Assembly: GCA_002406015.1 (NCBI GenBank)
Contig: DHMX01000007.1
Coordinates: forward strand, 1-30,942
Direction: 5' to 3'
Length of the DNA stretch: 30,942 nt
Source: Lachnospiraceae bacterium UBA4631
GTDB taxonomy: Bacteria; Bacillota; Clostridia; Lachnospirales; Lachnospiraceae
Part shown: one piece after another, positions 1 to 7,435 of the stretch
Position numbering within the stretch: position 1 is the first letter of the stretch
How the letters are laid out: the number at the start of each line of letters is the position of its first letter
Translations under genes and position numbers: made by a program
The notes under the pieces: generated by a model
Seen by the model: the letters and a program-made list of their open reading frames with translations, nothing else
What the model was told of the DNA's origin: nothing
Databases searched by the model: none

Positions 1-66
1 CTACTTAAGAGGTATCATATCAGCTGACTTTCAATCAGCTATCCTGCTTTTTATCTCTCATAACAA

Positions 67-1014
67 TTATGCTTTTTCATTTCTCCGTATTTCCAGCACT
101 TCTGCAGTAATTGCATCCACATCATATTCTGGTGCATATTTCTTCACAATATCATAAATTGGCTGGATGTTTTCAACAGATTCTTCAAGTTCTTCTGCAA
201 TTTGTTCAAGATTTTTGTCCTTTTGTACCTTTTTTACAACTGAAGCAGTTAAATAATGAACTGCTCCTTCTGCACGCCCTTCTTCCACACCATCGTTATA
301 CCATTCCCGCTTTGCGTTCTCCATCTGCTTTTCGTACGTCAAATCAAACATCATACTTTTCTGCACATCCTCTCCGCGTTCCAGCAAAAAGCCCTTCAGG
401 ATATCCTCTGCAATACAGCGGTTCACCGCATCTCTGATTGCAGTCTCATAATCCTTTTTCGACTTTGCAAGATTCTCATTTACATATCCAACAAATATCA
501 TATACTCCCGCAACGTCTGACTCCGCTTCTTCAAATCCTCATTATTTCCCGGATTGATGTTGTACACGGTACAGGTCAGCTCTAACTGCGGCTCGTCCGA
601 CTGATTTTCATATGCGTCGGACAATTTCAGCACTTCACGCTCTGGTCTAGTTTTTTCTCCATTGTAGAACACTGCGAATTTCGGTGTCGGTATCTTCACC
701 AGTTTGTGACTGAGCAAATATCTATTTTCGACCAGCTTCTTGATAATCGTCACAAAATAAATCAGTTCCCGAAGTGGCATATTCGGGTTATATGTCGACT
801 GGTGCTCGTAGATATTCAAAACCGAATCCATACTCACAACAAATGACGCATCGTTATGTACGGTGAGTGATACACCACTTTCCAGCGTATGAATCTCAAT
901 GATTTCAGGATTAGTGTACGCCGTCCCTGCCATCGCATTGTACACATCCAACGCCCTTGCATTGTCCTCCATTAACATACTAAACACATCACTTTTGTAC
1001 TCTCTGTTTGCCAT
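67..1014 (-). CDS. Rpn-family PD-(D/E)XK nuclease / putative transposase
   Basis: The 315-residue product resembles the Rpn family of recombination-promoting nucleases (often annotated as PD-(D/E)XK nuclease family transposases), which are abundant in Lachnospiraceae. The N-terminal third carries the family pattern: an Asp in 'NDASF' (about D55), then 'YEHQSTYNPNMPLREL' with the E-x-Q pair at about E70/Q72. The rest is helical, ending in a charged segment with 'EEGRAEG', which is typical of the family tail. A strong AAAGGAGGAAG ribosome binding site precedes the ATG. Known family members nick or cut DNA and stimulate RecA-independent recombination; activity here is inferred. No terminal inverted repeats or target duplications were seen, so it stands alone rather than inside a recognisable insertion sequence. 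Confidence 0.8.
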   Translation of the reverse strand: MANREYKSDVFSMLMEDNARALDVYNAMAGTAYTNPEIIEIHTLESGVSLTVHNDASFVVSMDSVLNIYEHQSTYNPNMPLRELIYFVTIIKKLVENRYLLSHKLVKIPTPKFAVFYNGEKTRPEREVLKLSDAYENQSDEPQLELTCTVYNINPGNNEDLKKRSQTLREYMIFVGYVNENLAKSKKDYETAIRDAVNRCIAEDILKGFLLERGEDVQKSMMFDLTYEKQMENAKREWYNDGVEEGRAEGAVHYLTASVVKKVQKDKNLEQIAEELEESVENIQPIYDIVKKYAPEYDVDAITAEVLEIRRNEKA

Positions 1015-1059
1015 ATTTCTTCCTCCTTTGGCTTACGCAGGAGAAATCTATCTGCAAAC

Positions 1060-1074
1060 ATAGTTCAAAACTAT
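1060..1074. repeat. Small perfect inverted repeat in the Rpn gene leader
   Basis: ATAGTT-CAA-AACTAT is a perfect 6-bp inverted repeat with a 3-base spacer, 46 bases upstream of the Rpn-family start codon. It could form a small hairpin in the leader mRNA. It has no U-run, so it is not an obvious terminator. Confidence 0.4.
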
Positions 1075-1179
1075 CTTCCTTGAATACCCCTGCATCTTAA
1101 ATTAAATGAATTGAATTTAAAAGCATGAATGTTCAAGAATAAATAATTTGACTATTCGTAGAAAGCAACCGTCTGGCAG

Positions 1180-1210
1180 CTACTATATGAAATGTATGCT
1201 TTGATAGTAG
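1180..1210. repeat. Inverted repeat between lipoprotein and Rpn genes
   Basis: CTACTAT (1180-1186) and ATAGTAG (1204-1210) are perfect 7-bp inverted arms around a 17-base loop, and the stem can be lengthened by AG/CT with a single bulged G. It lies just downstream of the lipoprotein stop on the minus strand. It could be the 3' hairpin of that transcript, but there is no convincing U-tract. Confidence 0.3.
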
Positions 1211-1253
1211 GCTAACATAATCGAACTATATCGTCAAGGATTTTTCTAGTTTC

Positions 1254-2621
1254 TTAATCCTCAAACAAAATGGAATCATAGGTATCCAACGCATCAAAGG
1301 AATAGGTATCGTCTTTGCCGTTGTTCTGGCATTGAATGGTGTAGCTCTTTGCCAGACACCCCTTCATACTGAATGTGACTACATGGCTTCCTGCCGTTTT
1401 CTCAAATGTAACCGGAACCGTTCCCATATAATTTCCATCCACATAACAATATGCCCCTATCGGCTTTTCAATGGTGACAGTATTTCCGGTTGCCTGAGCT
1501 TCGGTGGACACACTTCCGCCTGCCTCTGTGGTGGCTCCCGATTCGGTCGTGGATGCAGCACCCGCTTCGGTGGTTGCCGTATTAGTGATTGTGGCAGTTG
1601 TTCCCGTAGTCGTACCTGTACTTTCATCCGTTTCTCCGTCTGTGCGGGTTAATTCAATGGTAAATATTTTATATGCAGCACTGACTGTAATATAGCCCTG
1701 CTTGGTTTCATATCCGTCTGCTGTCACCCGAATCTGGTGTCTTCCGTAGGTCAACTCCAAGGTCTGACTGGTATCAATGGTTTCTTCATCAATCATGACG
1801 CGGGCTTCCGATGGTGTAACATCAAAATACAGCATACCTACCGGGTCCGGGGCTATCTGTAACTCCCGCAGACTTACCGTAGCTTCCTCATCCTTGGTTA
1901 CTACTACATTCTTATAGCCGCTATGCTCTCCCTTTGTGATTTTTAATTTGTAAGTACCCTCCCGGACCGTTAAGAGCATGTCCTCCGTCACCGGAACGAT
2001 AACATCATAGCCGATTTCAATCATTCCCCCGATATAGGTATCATAGTCCTCAAGCTTCACGTAGCCATGTCCTAATTCTACCGTCAGGGAATACAGAGTC
2101 CCTCCGTATCCGCGGGCAGTCAACTGGTCCTCACTGCACAGCTCTTCTTTTTCAATCAATTTTCCATCCGAAATCACTACCAAATCATTTGTATAGTTAT
2201 ATATCTGATTCAGTATCTCCGCCTGCTTGTCTGCACGATTTAATTCAAACCCCGATAGGTTCTGCACCTCCCATGCATCCTTATTCCGCTTGATTTCCAA
2301 CAGCTTCTGATTCTTGGTATTATAGACAAGGTCTACTATTTCTCCGGGCTCTAACAGTGTTCCGGACATAATTTCATCGTATTTATTCCGAACATCCACT
2401 CCGTTATTGTAATACAAATCATACTGCTGCCCGTCACTGATTCCCAGAAAAGACATTGTTCCCGCATCCAAGTCGATTGCCCGAATTACTGCCGTCAATG
2501 CTTCTGCTGCCTGATAAGGGTCATATTCTTCGGTAGAGGCAACCTCGCCCTGCCCCTTACAGCCTGCACACAAGAACACTATCATTATGAACATTCCCGT
2601 TAATAATCCTAATTTCTTCAT
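1254..2621 (-). CDS. Lipoprotein with two PEGA-type domains
   Basis: The 455-residue product starts with a lysine-rich n-region and hydrophobic core ending in 'LCAGC', so Cys21 is the likely lipidation site (Cys at -3 is slightly unusual) and the protein is probably anchored on the outer face of the membrane. The middle (about 255-325) has a PEGA-like beta-sandwich repeat with 'GMLYFDVTPSEARVMIDEE' and 'GRHQIRVTADGYETKQGYI'. After a Thr/Ser/Ala-rich linker (about 325-378) comes a second PEGA-like unit with 'GAYCYVDGNYMGTVPVTFE'. PEGA domains are surface or S-layer-associated modules with no known catalytic role. AAAGGA precedes the ATG. Transcription would come from the repeat-rich region 2622-3033. 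Confidence 0.75.
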   Translation of the reverse strand: MKKLGLLTGMFIMIVFLCAGCKGQGEVASTEEYDPYQAAEALTAVIRAIDLDAGTMSFLGISDGQQYDLYYNNGVDVRNKYDEIMSGTLLEPGEIVDLVYNTKNQKLLEIKRNKDAWEVQNLSGFELNRADKQAEILNQIYNYTNDLVVISDGKLIEKEELCSEDQLTARGYGGTLYSLTVELGHGYVKLEDYDTYIGGMIEIGYDVIVPVTEDMLLTVREGTYKLKITKGEHSGYKNVVVTKDEEATVSLRELQIAPDPVGMLYFDVTPSEARVMIDEETIDTSQTLELTYGRHQIRVTADGYETKQGYITVSAAYKIFTIELTRTDGETDESTGTTTGTTATITNTATTEAGAASTTESGATTEAGGSVSTEAQATGNTVTIEKPIGAYCYVDGNYMGTVPVTFEKTAGSHVVTFSMKGCLAKSYTIQCQNNGKDDTYSFDALDTYDSILFED

Positions 2622-2681
2622 GTATATCCTTTCTTTTTTTCTGCTATCCGCTTTTTTCTGTTTTTTATCTACTATTTTATC

Positions 2682-2889
2682 TGCTTTTATATCCGCTTCT
2701 GCAATTTACTTTTACATCCACTTTTATAGTAACTTCTATCTTCGTTTCTATAATTTACTTCTATAATCTGTTGCTATAATTTGTTTCTATAATTCGCTGC
2801 TATAATCTGCTGCTATAAGTCACTTCTATAATTCGCCGCCATAATCTGCTGCTATAAGTCGTTTCTGCTTTTGCTTTTATATCCGCTTC
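2682..2889. repeat. 18-bp direct repeats flanking the 13-bp array
   Basis: TGCTTTTATATCCGCTTC occurs perfectly at 2682-2699 and again at 2872-2889, bracketing the tandem array. More degenerate pyrimidine-rich copies (for example CTGCTATCCGCTT near 2641) continue towards the lipoprotein start, so this gene-free stretch appears to have grown by repeat duplication. Confidence 0.75.
2748..2864. repeat. Nine-copy 13-bp tandem repeat carrying TATAAT
   Basis: Nine consecutive units, each exactly 13 bases and each beginning C(T/C)ATAA, run through this stretch; examples are CTATAATCTGTTG, CTATAATTCGCTG and CTATAATCTGCTG. Four more decayed units of 12-13 bases precede it (about 2696-2747). Six of the nine units contain a perfect TATAAT on the plus strand, several preceded by TG one base upstream, like an extended -10 promoter element. 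Thirteen is not a multiple of three and no gene spans the array. It lies upstream of the minus-strand lipoprotein gene. Together with its flanks it accounts for most of the gene-free region 2622-3033. Confidence 0.85.
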
Positions 2890-2927
2890 AAATTTTCTGC
2901 CTTTTACCAGTTATGTGACGGTTTTCT

Positions 2928-2972
2928 ATCGATTATCACACTACTTATCTCTTTTCATAGTAATCGATTTTT
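2928..2972 (+). terminator. Possible plus-strand terminator hairpin
   Basis: ATCGATTA (2928-2935) and TAATCGAT (2961-2968) pair perfectly; CTA (2941-2943) and TAG (2958-2960) extend the stem after a five-base bulge, and TTTTT follows the right arm. The U-run makes it terminator-like only in the plus direction, although no recognised plus-strand gene lies upstream. On the minus strand it is about 65 bases past the CotS-like stop codon and has no U-tract. Confidence 0.4.
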
Positions 2973-3033
2973 CCCTGTATTTCAACCGATTTCACCAAAT
3001 AAGTTCATCCGCACACCTGCCGCAAATTTCCTT

Positions 3034-4023
3034 TCAGACCGCCATTGTTACCGGATACTGCTTCTGGTATTCCTGCAAAAGCTTCTGCTTGACAGCCTCC
3101 TGCCGGATTACCGTTTGCAGCTTTTCGTAGGTCTTTGGCGGTATCCATGCCTTATTCATATTGTTGTATTGATTGGATATTTTCCAGAATTTTTCAGGAT
3201 ACCACAGTAAATAATATAAGAACCGGTAATCTGCTTCCTCCAGCGGCATTTGCTTTCCGTATGCTTCAATCAGCGAGAACAGCAGGTCTGTATGGTATTC
3301 ATTTTTCTCCATTGCTTTTCGCAGAAATGTGTATAAATCCACCAGTTGATTATCCAGCATAAAATGTTCAAAATTAACGGTTGCCGCTCCATCCTTTAAG
3401 AGCAATACATTATGCTGGTGATACGCTCCATGACAATAAAACCAGCGGCGGTTCAAAAATGCATCCTGCGTATTTGATAGTCTTTGCACCACCTCAAGTC
3501 CCTGCTGATAGAACCGGTCAAAGCAGGACAAATATAAATAATCAAAGTCCGACTTGGTCGGTATTTTCCACATATAGCTTCGCACCCGCTTCATTTCCTG
3601 ATTATGTCTTTGGAATGTATGTAAGGTCTTTAATTCCTTTCTCTGATTTTTCGGTTCAATTTCCTGTAATGCCCGATGCAGCTCTGCCAGATTCGCAACT
3701 GCTGCCAGCATATCACTTTCCTGACGGATATTACATTCTTTGCCGTCAAAATATTCCTTCATAACAAATGGTGTATGATACCGGTCGCAGGTAATCAGTT
3801 CTCCATCCCGATTCCGGATAAAACGGTCTATTCTATGATACCCCGCCTCATACAGCTCTTCCTTTAATTGAGCCTCCTGCTCCAGACGGCTTTCAGAGGT
3901 TCCTAATGGCTGTAACACCCGAAGCCCCTGATTTGTCCGCAGAATCGTGATTCCACGTCCTTTATGCATACCGTTTATCTCCATATCGTAACATTCCCAC
4001 ACTTCAGACAACTTTTCAGACAA
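3034..4023 (-). CDS. CotS-like spore-coat kinase-fold protein (possible pseudokinase)
   Basis: The 329-residue product has the aminoglycoside-phosphotransferase/CotS fold as seen in spore-coat proteins of clostridia: N-lobe start 'ECYDMEINGMHKGRGI', then 'AELHRALQE', and the catalytic-loop position 'CHGAYHQHNVLLL' (198-208). Active family members have HGD-x4-N followed by DFD; here the Asp is Ala200 and the metal-binding triplet is 'NFE' (217-219), so catalysis is doubtful. Start: a TTG with GGGGGG just upstream is preferred over the Met at residue 14 because the family similarity begins before that Met. The likely role is in the spore coat, inferred from family only. It follows cca after 54 bases containing a strong hairpin. 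Confidence 0.7.
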   Translation of the reverse strand: MSEKLSEVWECYDMEINGMHKGRGITILRTNQGLRVLQPLGTSESRLEQEAQLKEELYEAGYHRIDRFIRNRDGELITCDRYHTPFVMKEYFDGKECNIRQESDMLAAVANLAELHRALQEIEPKNQRKELKTLHTFQRHNQEMKRVRSYMWKIPTKSDFDYLYLSCFDRFYQQGLEVVQRLSNTQDAFLNRRWFYCHGAYHQHNVLLLKDGAATVNFEHFMLDNQLVDLYTFLRKAMEKNEYHTDLLFSLIEAYGKQMPLEEADYRFLYYLLWYPEKFWKISNQYNNMNKAWIPPKTYEKLQTVIRQEAVKQKLLQEYQKQYPVTMAV

Positions 4024-4026
4024 AAT

Positions 4027-4070
4027 TATCCCCCCATAAGCCTTTCTACGTTTTATCTTATGAGGGGATA
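4027..4070 (-). promoter_or_regulatory. Hairpin covering the CotS-like ribosome binding site
   Basis: TATCCCCCCATAAG (4027-4040) and CTTATGAGGGGATA (4057-4070) form a 14-bp stem around a 16-base loop. In minus-strand RNA the single non-Watson-Crick position is a U-G wobble, so all 14 positions pair; in plus-strand RNA it would be a C-A mismatch. The GGGGGG run that serves as ribosome binding site for the TTG start of the CotS-like gene lies inside the 3' arm, and AUUUU follows. It may act as a cca terminator, a translation-blocking structure, or both. Confidence 0.6.
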
Positions 4071-4077
4071 TAGTATT

Positions 4078-5427
4078 TCATTCCTTTTTCTTCTTATATA
4101 GTTCCAGTGCAAGTTCAGAAAGAATCTCAGGTTCATTTAACTCCGGCTCTTCCAGCACACGCTCCAGCAATGCCTTCAGAAGCTCTCCCATGACCGGACC
4201 CGGCTGAATCCCAAGCTGCATCAGCCTTCTTCCGTCAATTTTCAATTCCTTTGCGGTCAGACATTCTCCCTGAGCCTGAATCTCCTGATACAGCTCCTTC
4301 ATATGCTGATAATCCGTCTGCTTCTTCTCAAAGCCATACTTACTCTGTCCCATGATGTCTGCCCATCGGAGCTTCAGATAATCCTCATATAAATCGGGAC
4401 CCATATCATGCAATGCCCTTCTCAGGCTCTTTCTTGTTACATTTCCGTCCAGACCGTAATCATGCCATTCCACCAGCCGTTCTACCCGATGAATGGTATC
4501 GTTGTCTAATTTCATCCGCCGCAGTATCTGATGTGCTATCGGTCTTCCTGCCTTTGGATGCCCGTAGAAATGGTCGATGCCTGCCTCATCGGTTGTCTTG
4601 CACATCGGCTTTGCCACATCATGTAACAGTGCCGCCCAACGCAGAACCGGCTGCGGTTCTATGTGCTTCATTACCTCAATTGTGTGATGCCCTACGTCAT
4701 AGCAATGATACCGATTGTTCTGCGGTGTCTGCATCATGGTATCAAACTCCGGAAGAACCACTGCGGTAATTCCCAGTTCATAGGCATCTATCAATTTCTC
4801 CGGATGCTCCGAGGTAATCAGCTTCGTTAACTCTACCTGAATCCGTTCTGCACTGATTTCCCGCAGGAACAAAGCCTTTTCCCTTATTGCCGCCTGTGTT
4901 TCTTCGTCTATGACAAAATTAAGCTGTGCCGCAAACCGTACCGCCCGCAGAATCCGCAACGCATCCTCATCAAAGCGTTCCTGTGGAATCCCGACACAGC
5001 GAATGATTCCCTTTTTCAAATCCTCTGCACCGCAAAAGGCATCCACTAAACCCTCCTCCGGGTTATATGCCATGGCATTTATTGTAAAATCCCTTCGTTT
5101 TAAATCCTCTAACAGACTGGCTGTAAATGTGACCTCCTTGGGTCTTCGGTGGTCCTCATACTTACCGTCAACCCGGTAAGTTGTCACCTCATAGCCCTCC
5201 CGCTGAATCATGACCGTTACCGTTCCATGTTCAATTCCGGTATCAATGGTTCGCGGAAATAATGCTTTCGTCTGTTCCGGTGTTGCCGAGGTTGTAATAT
5301 CCCAGTCCTGCGGAGTCTTATGCAGAATACTGTCCCGGACACAGCCGCCTACCACATAAGCCTCATAGCCATGTGCCATCAGGGTTTTAATTATATAATT
5401 CGCTCCGCTTGGTATCTGAATCTTCAT
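4078..5427 (-). CDS. cca: CCA tRNA nucleotidyltransferase
   Basis: This class II CCA-adding enzyme of 449 residues builds or repairs the 3' CCA end of tRNAs from CTP and ATP without a template. Visible motifs: 'VVGGCVRD' (25-32) nucleotidyltransferase loop, 'DWDITTSATPEQ' with the metal-binding Asp41 and Asp43, 'RRDFTINAMAY' (about 110-120), 'EDALRILRAVRFAAQL' of the neck, and an HD-type region 'LLHDVAKP' near residue 267 followed by 'HPKAGRPIAHQILRRMKLD'. The HD region suggests an added phosphohydrolase-like domain as in many bacterial enzymes. An AGAGG ribosome binding site sits 7 bases before ATG. The gene lies 15 bases after the broken GGDEF gene and likely shares its transcript. Confidence 0.93.
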   Translation of the reverse strand: MKIQIPSGANYIIKTLMAHGYEAYVVGGCVRDSILHKTPQDWDITTSATPEQTKALFPRTIDTGIEHGTVTVMIQREGYEVTTYRVDGKYEDHRRPKEVTFTASLLEDLKRRDFTINAMAYNPEEGLVDAFCGAEDLKKGIIRCVGIPQERFDEDALRILRAVRFAAQLNFVIDEETQAAIREKALFLREISAERIQVELTKLITSEHPEKLIDAYELGITAVVLPEFDTMMQTPQNNRYHCYDVGHHTIEVMKHIEPQPVLRWAALLHDVAKPMCKTTDEAGIDHFYGHPKAGRPIAHQILRRMKLDNDTIHRVERLVEWHDYGLDGNVTRKSLRRALHDMGPDLYEDYLKLRWADIMGQSKYGFEKKQTDYQHMKELYQEIQAQGECLTAKELKIDGRRLMQLGIQPGPVMGELLKALLERVLEEPELNEPEILSELALELYKKKKE

Positions 5428-5442
5428 GTTACAACCTCTTGC

Positions 5443-7378
5443 CTATATCGGCTTCATAATATCCTTGGTTCGTTTTCTTTTAGCCTCATACAAATCATTA
5501 TCGGCATTTTCCAACAGTCCGGTTAATTCACAGCCCGACGCAAAGCCCTGTGTATATCCGCCGATTGTCATTCGGATATAGTATGGCTTTTCACAATCAT
5601 CATTAAACCATTTCATTTGCTTATTTGCCTGTTCCCGCAGGTCATTTATATTAACCGGCTCCTCCCGGATTGCCAGCACCACCGATTCGTCCGATTACGT
5701 CTGTCTCTTCGCAAAAAATCTTCTGCAGCATACAGGAAATGGAACGCAGGGCAAAATCACCCTCCTTATGTCCGAATCTATCGTTGACTATCTTCAAATT
5801 ATCCATATCCGCATATGCTACTAACAGATATTTTCCCTGATTTCTTTCATCCCGAAGTATCCGCTCTGCCTGATTCTCCAAACCGCGGCGGTTCAACAGC
5901 CCGGTCAATTCATCCATTTTCGATGCACTGTCTAACTGAATGTTATGCATCTCCAACTGATATAAGCTATCCTCTAACTGCTTCTGGATTCCGTCCTGAT
6001 GCTGTAATAAATGCAACATCCGAACCGCTGCTCCCATCTGATACATCAGAGATTCCAGATAGTAATTCTTATCAAAATTCATCTCTAACATCAGCAAGCC
6101 GTACTGGGTATCCGTTGTAAATAAATCCAACAAAATCATGGTGTATCGCCGTTTCGGCATATACTCATGTGTGCAAAGCTCCTCCACCGAATGCTCCTGA
6201 CAGTGCTGCGGTATTGCCATTACCTTTCCCTCGCAGGAACAAGCCTTCATCAGAAGCTGCTCCGGCGGCTGCCATTTTTCCTCCGGTAAATGAATACTCG
6301 GATTCTTAAAAAGCCACAGATAGGCATTCGGTATCTGAAGCATATATAACCGTTCTAATAAGACAGTATAATTCTGATTCGCATACTTGTCAAAATTAAA
6401 CATATCTCTTGTAATCATATTAACTGCATGATTATCCTTTAATAACTGCTCCACCGTAATGTCCGAAAGCTCTTTTGTTCCCTCTGCGGCTACTCCGTTC
6501 TCACCGGCAGATGCACGCGGAATAAAAGCAACCGGAACCCGGTGCTTTACCGGCAGTTGCTTTAACATATGGCAGACACCCTCCTGTATCGCATGCCTTC
6601 CCAGCCCGGTTGCCTCTGCACGAACTGTTGCCAGCGGTGGCTCCATCCGCCACGCATACGATAAATCATCATAGCCTACAATTGCTATGTCTGCCCCTAT
6701 TTGAATGTTACGCTCCTTTAATACCTCATACAGGCAAAATGCGACCTCATCATTTACACAGACCACTGCATCCAAAGATGGATTCCGGTCTAACAGCCGC
6801 TCCACCTCTTTCCTGCAATACCGGGACATATTGCAATACTCGACCATTGTATCCGTTGCTTCCAGACCATGCTCCTCCATTGTCCTTTTCCATGCCTGCA
6901 ACCGTTCTCTCGCTTCACAATTATCTGCATAGCCTGCCAGACAACCGATATGTCTTCGCCCGTTTGCAATCAGATGTTCTACTGCATTCCGGGTTCCGGT
7001 TTCGTTGTCATACAGAACACTTTCATAGCCTTCTACCTCTGAGGCAATGGTAAGAATCGGAATCTCCCGAAAATTATCCAGAAATTGCTTTCTCCGCAAA
7101 TCCGTAGACAGGTATCCGATTGACCCGATTGCCACTACCAGAAGGTCTATTTCTTTTTTGTTTGCATAGGTAAATAAGGTGTTATGCTGATATTCATACT
7201 GAATACCATCAAACTCCTGAAGATTTCTGTCTATATATTTACCGGGGAAAATCACCATGTTTACATCCAGCTCCTCGGCTGCCTGCATGGCTCCCTTACA
7301 GACTCCCCGGCTAAAATCATCCGCAATGTCCCCTATAAATAACCCAACGGTTAACCTATTCTCCTTCAATCGCTCCAC
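5443..7378 (-). pseudogene. Frameshifted LacI-type sensor / GGDEF diguanylate cyclase
   Basis: The first frame (7378 to 5651, 575 codons, GTG start) encodes a periplasmic-binding-protein-like ligand domain of LacI type without a DNA-binding head (about 10-290; 'RRHIGCLAGYADN', 'VGYDDLSYAWRMEPPLATVR'). A middle region and short coiled coil follow, then a GGDEF domain beginning 'MDELTGLLNRRG' (488) with 'ADMDNLKIVNDRFGHKEGD'. At the active-site turn it reads 'GRIGG' and then 'AGNPGGAG' and a stop. The expected continuation 'VVLAIREEPVNIND' to 'NADNDLYEAKRKRTKD' is intact in another frame (5682 to 5443). About 14 bases including the D-E-F codons are missing. With no signal peptide it would be a cytosolic sugar-responsive c-di-GMP enzyme; as it stands it cannot make c-di-GMP. 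Confidence 0.85.
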
Positions 7379-7435
7379 CCCTATACTTTTTGCTTATCCA
7401 AGCTCTGAAACTGAAAGTCCTAGATATACTCCCGC

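Noticed and set aside
22..40. AGCTGA-N7-TCAGCT inverted repeat downstream of the Rpn-family gene
   Set aside because: The stem is short and has no U-run on the minus strand, so it was not called a terminator.
5443..5682. Stand-alone 79-residue protein with its own GTG start
   Set aside because: No ribosome site is present and the sequence is clearly the second half of the interrupted GGDEF domain.
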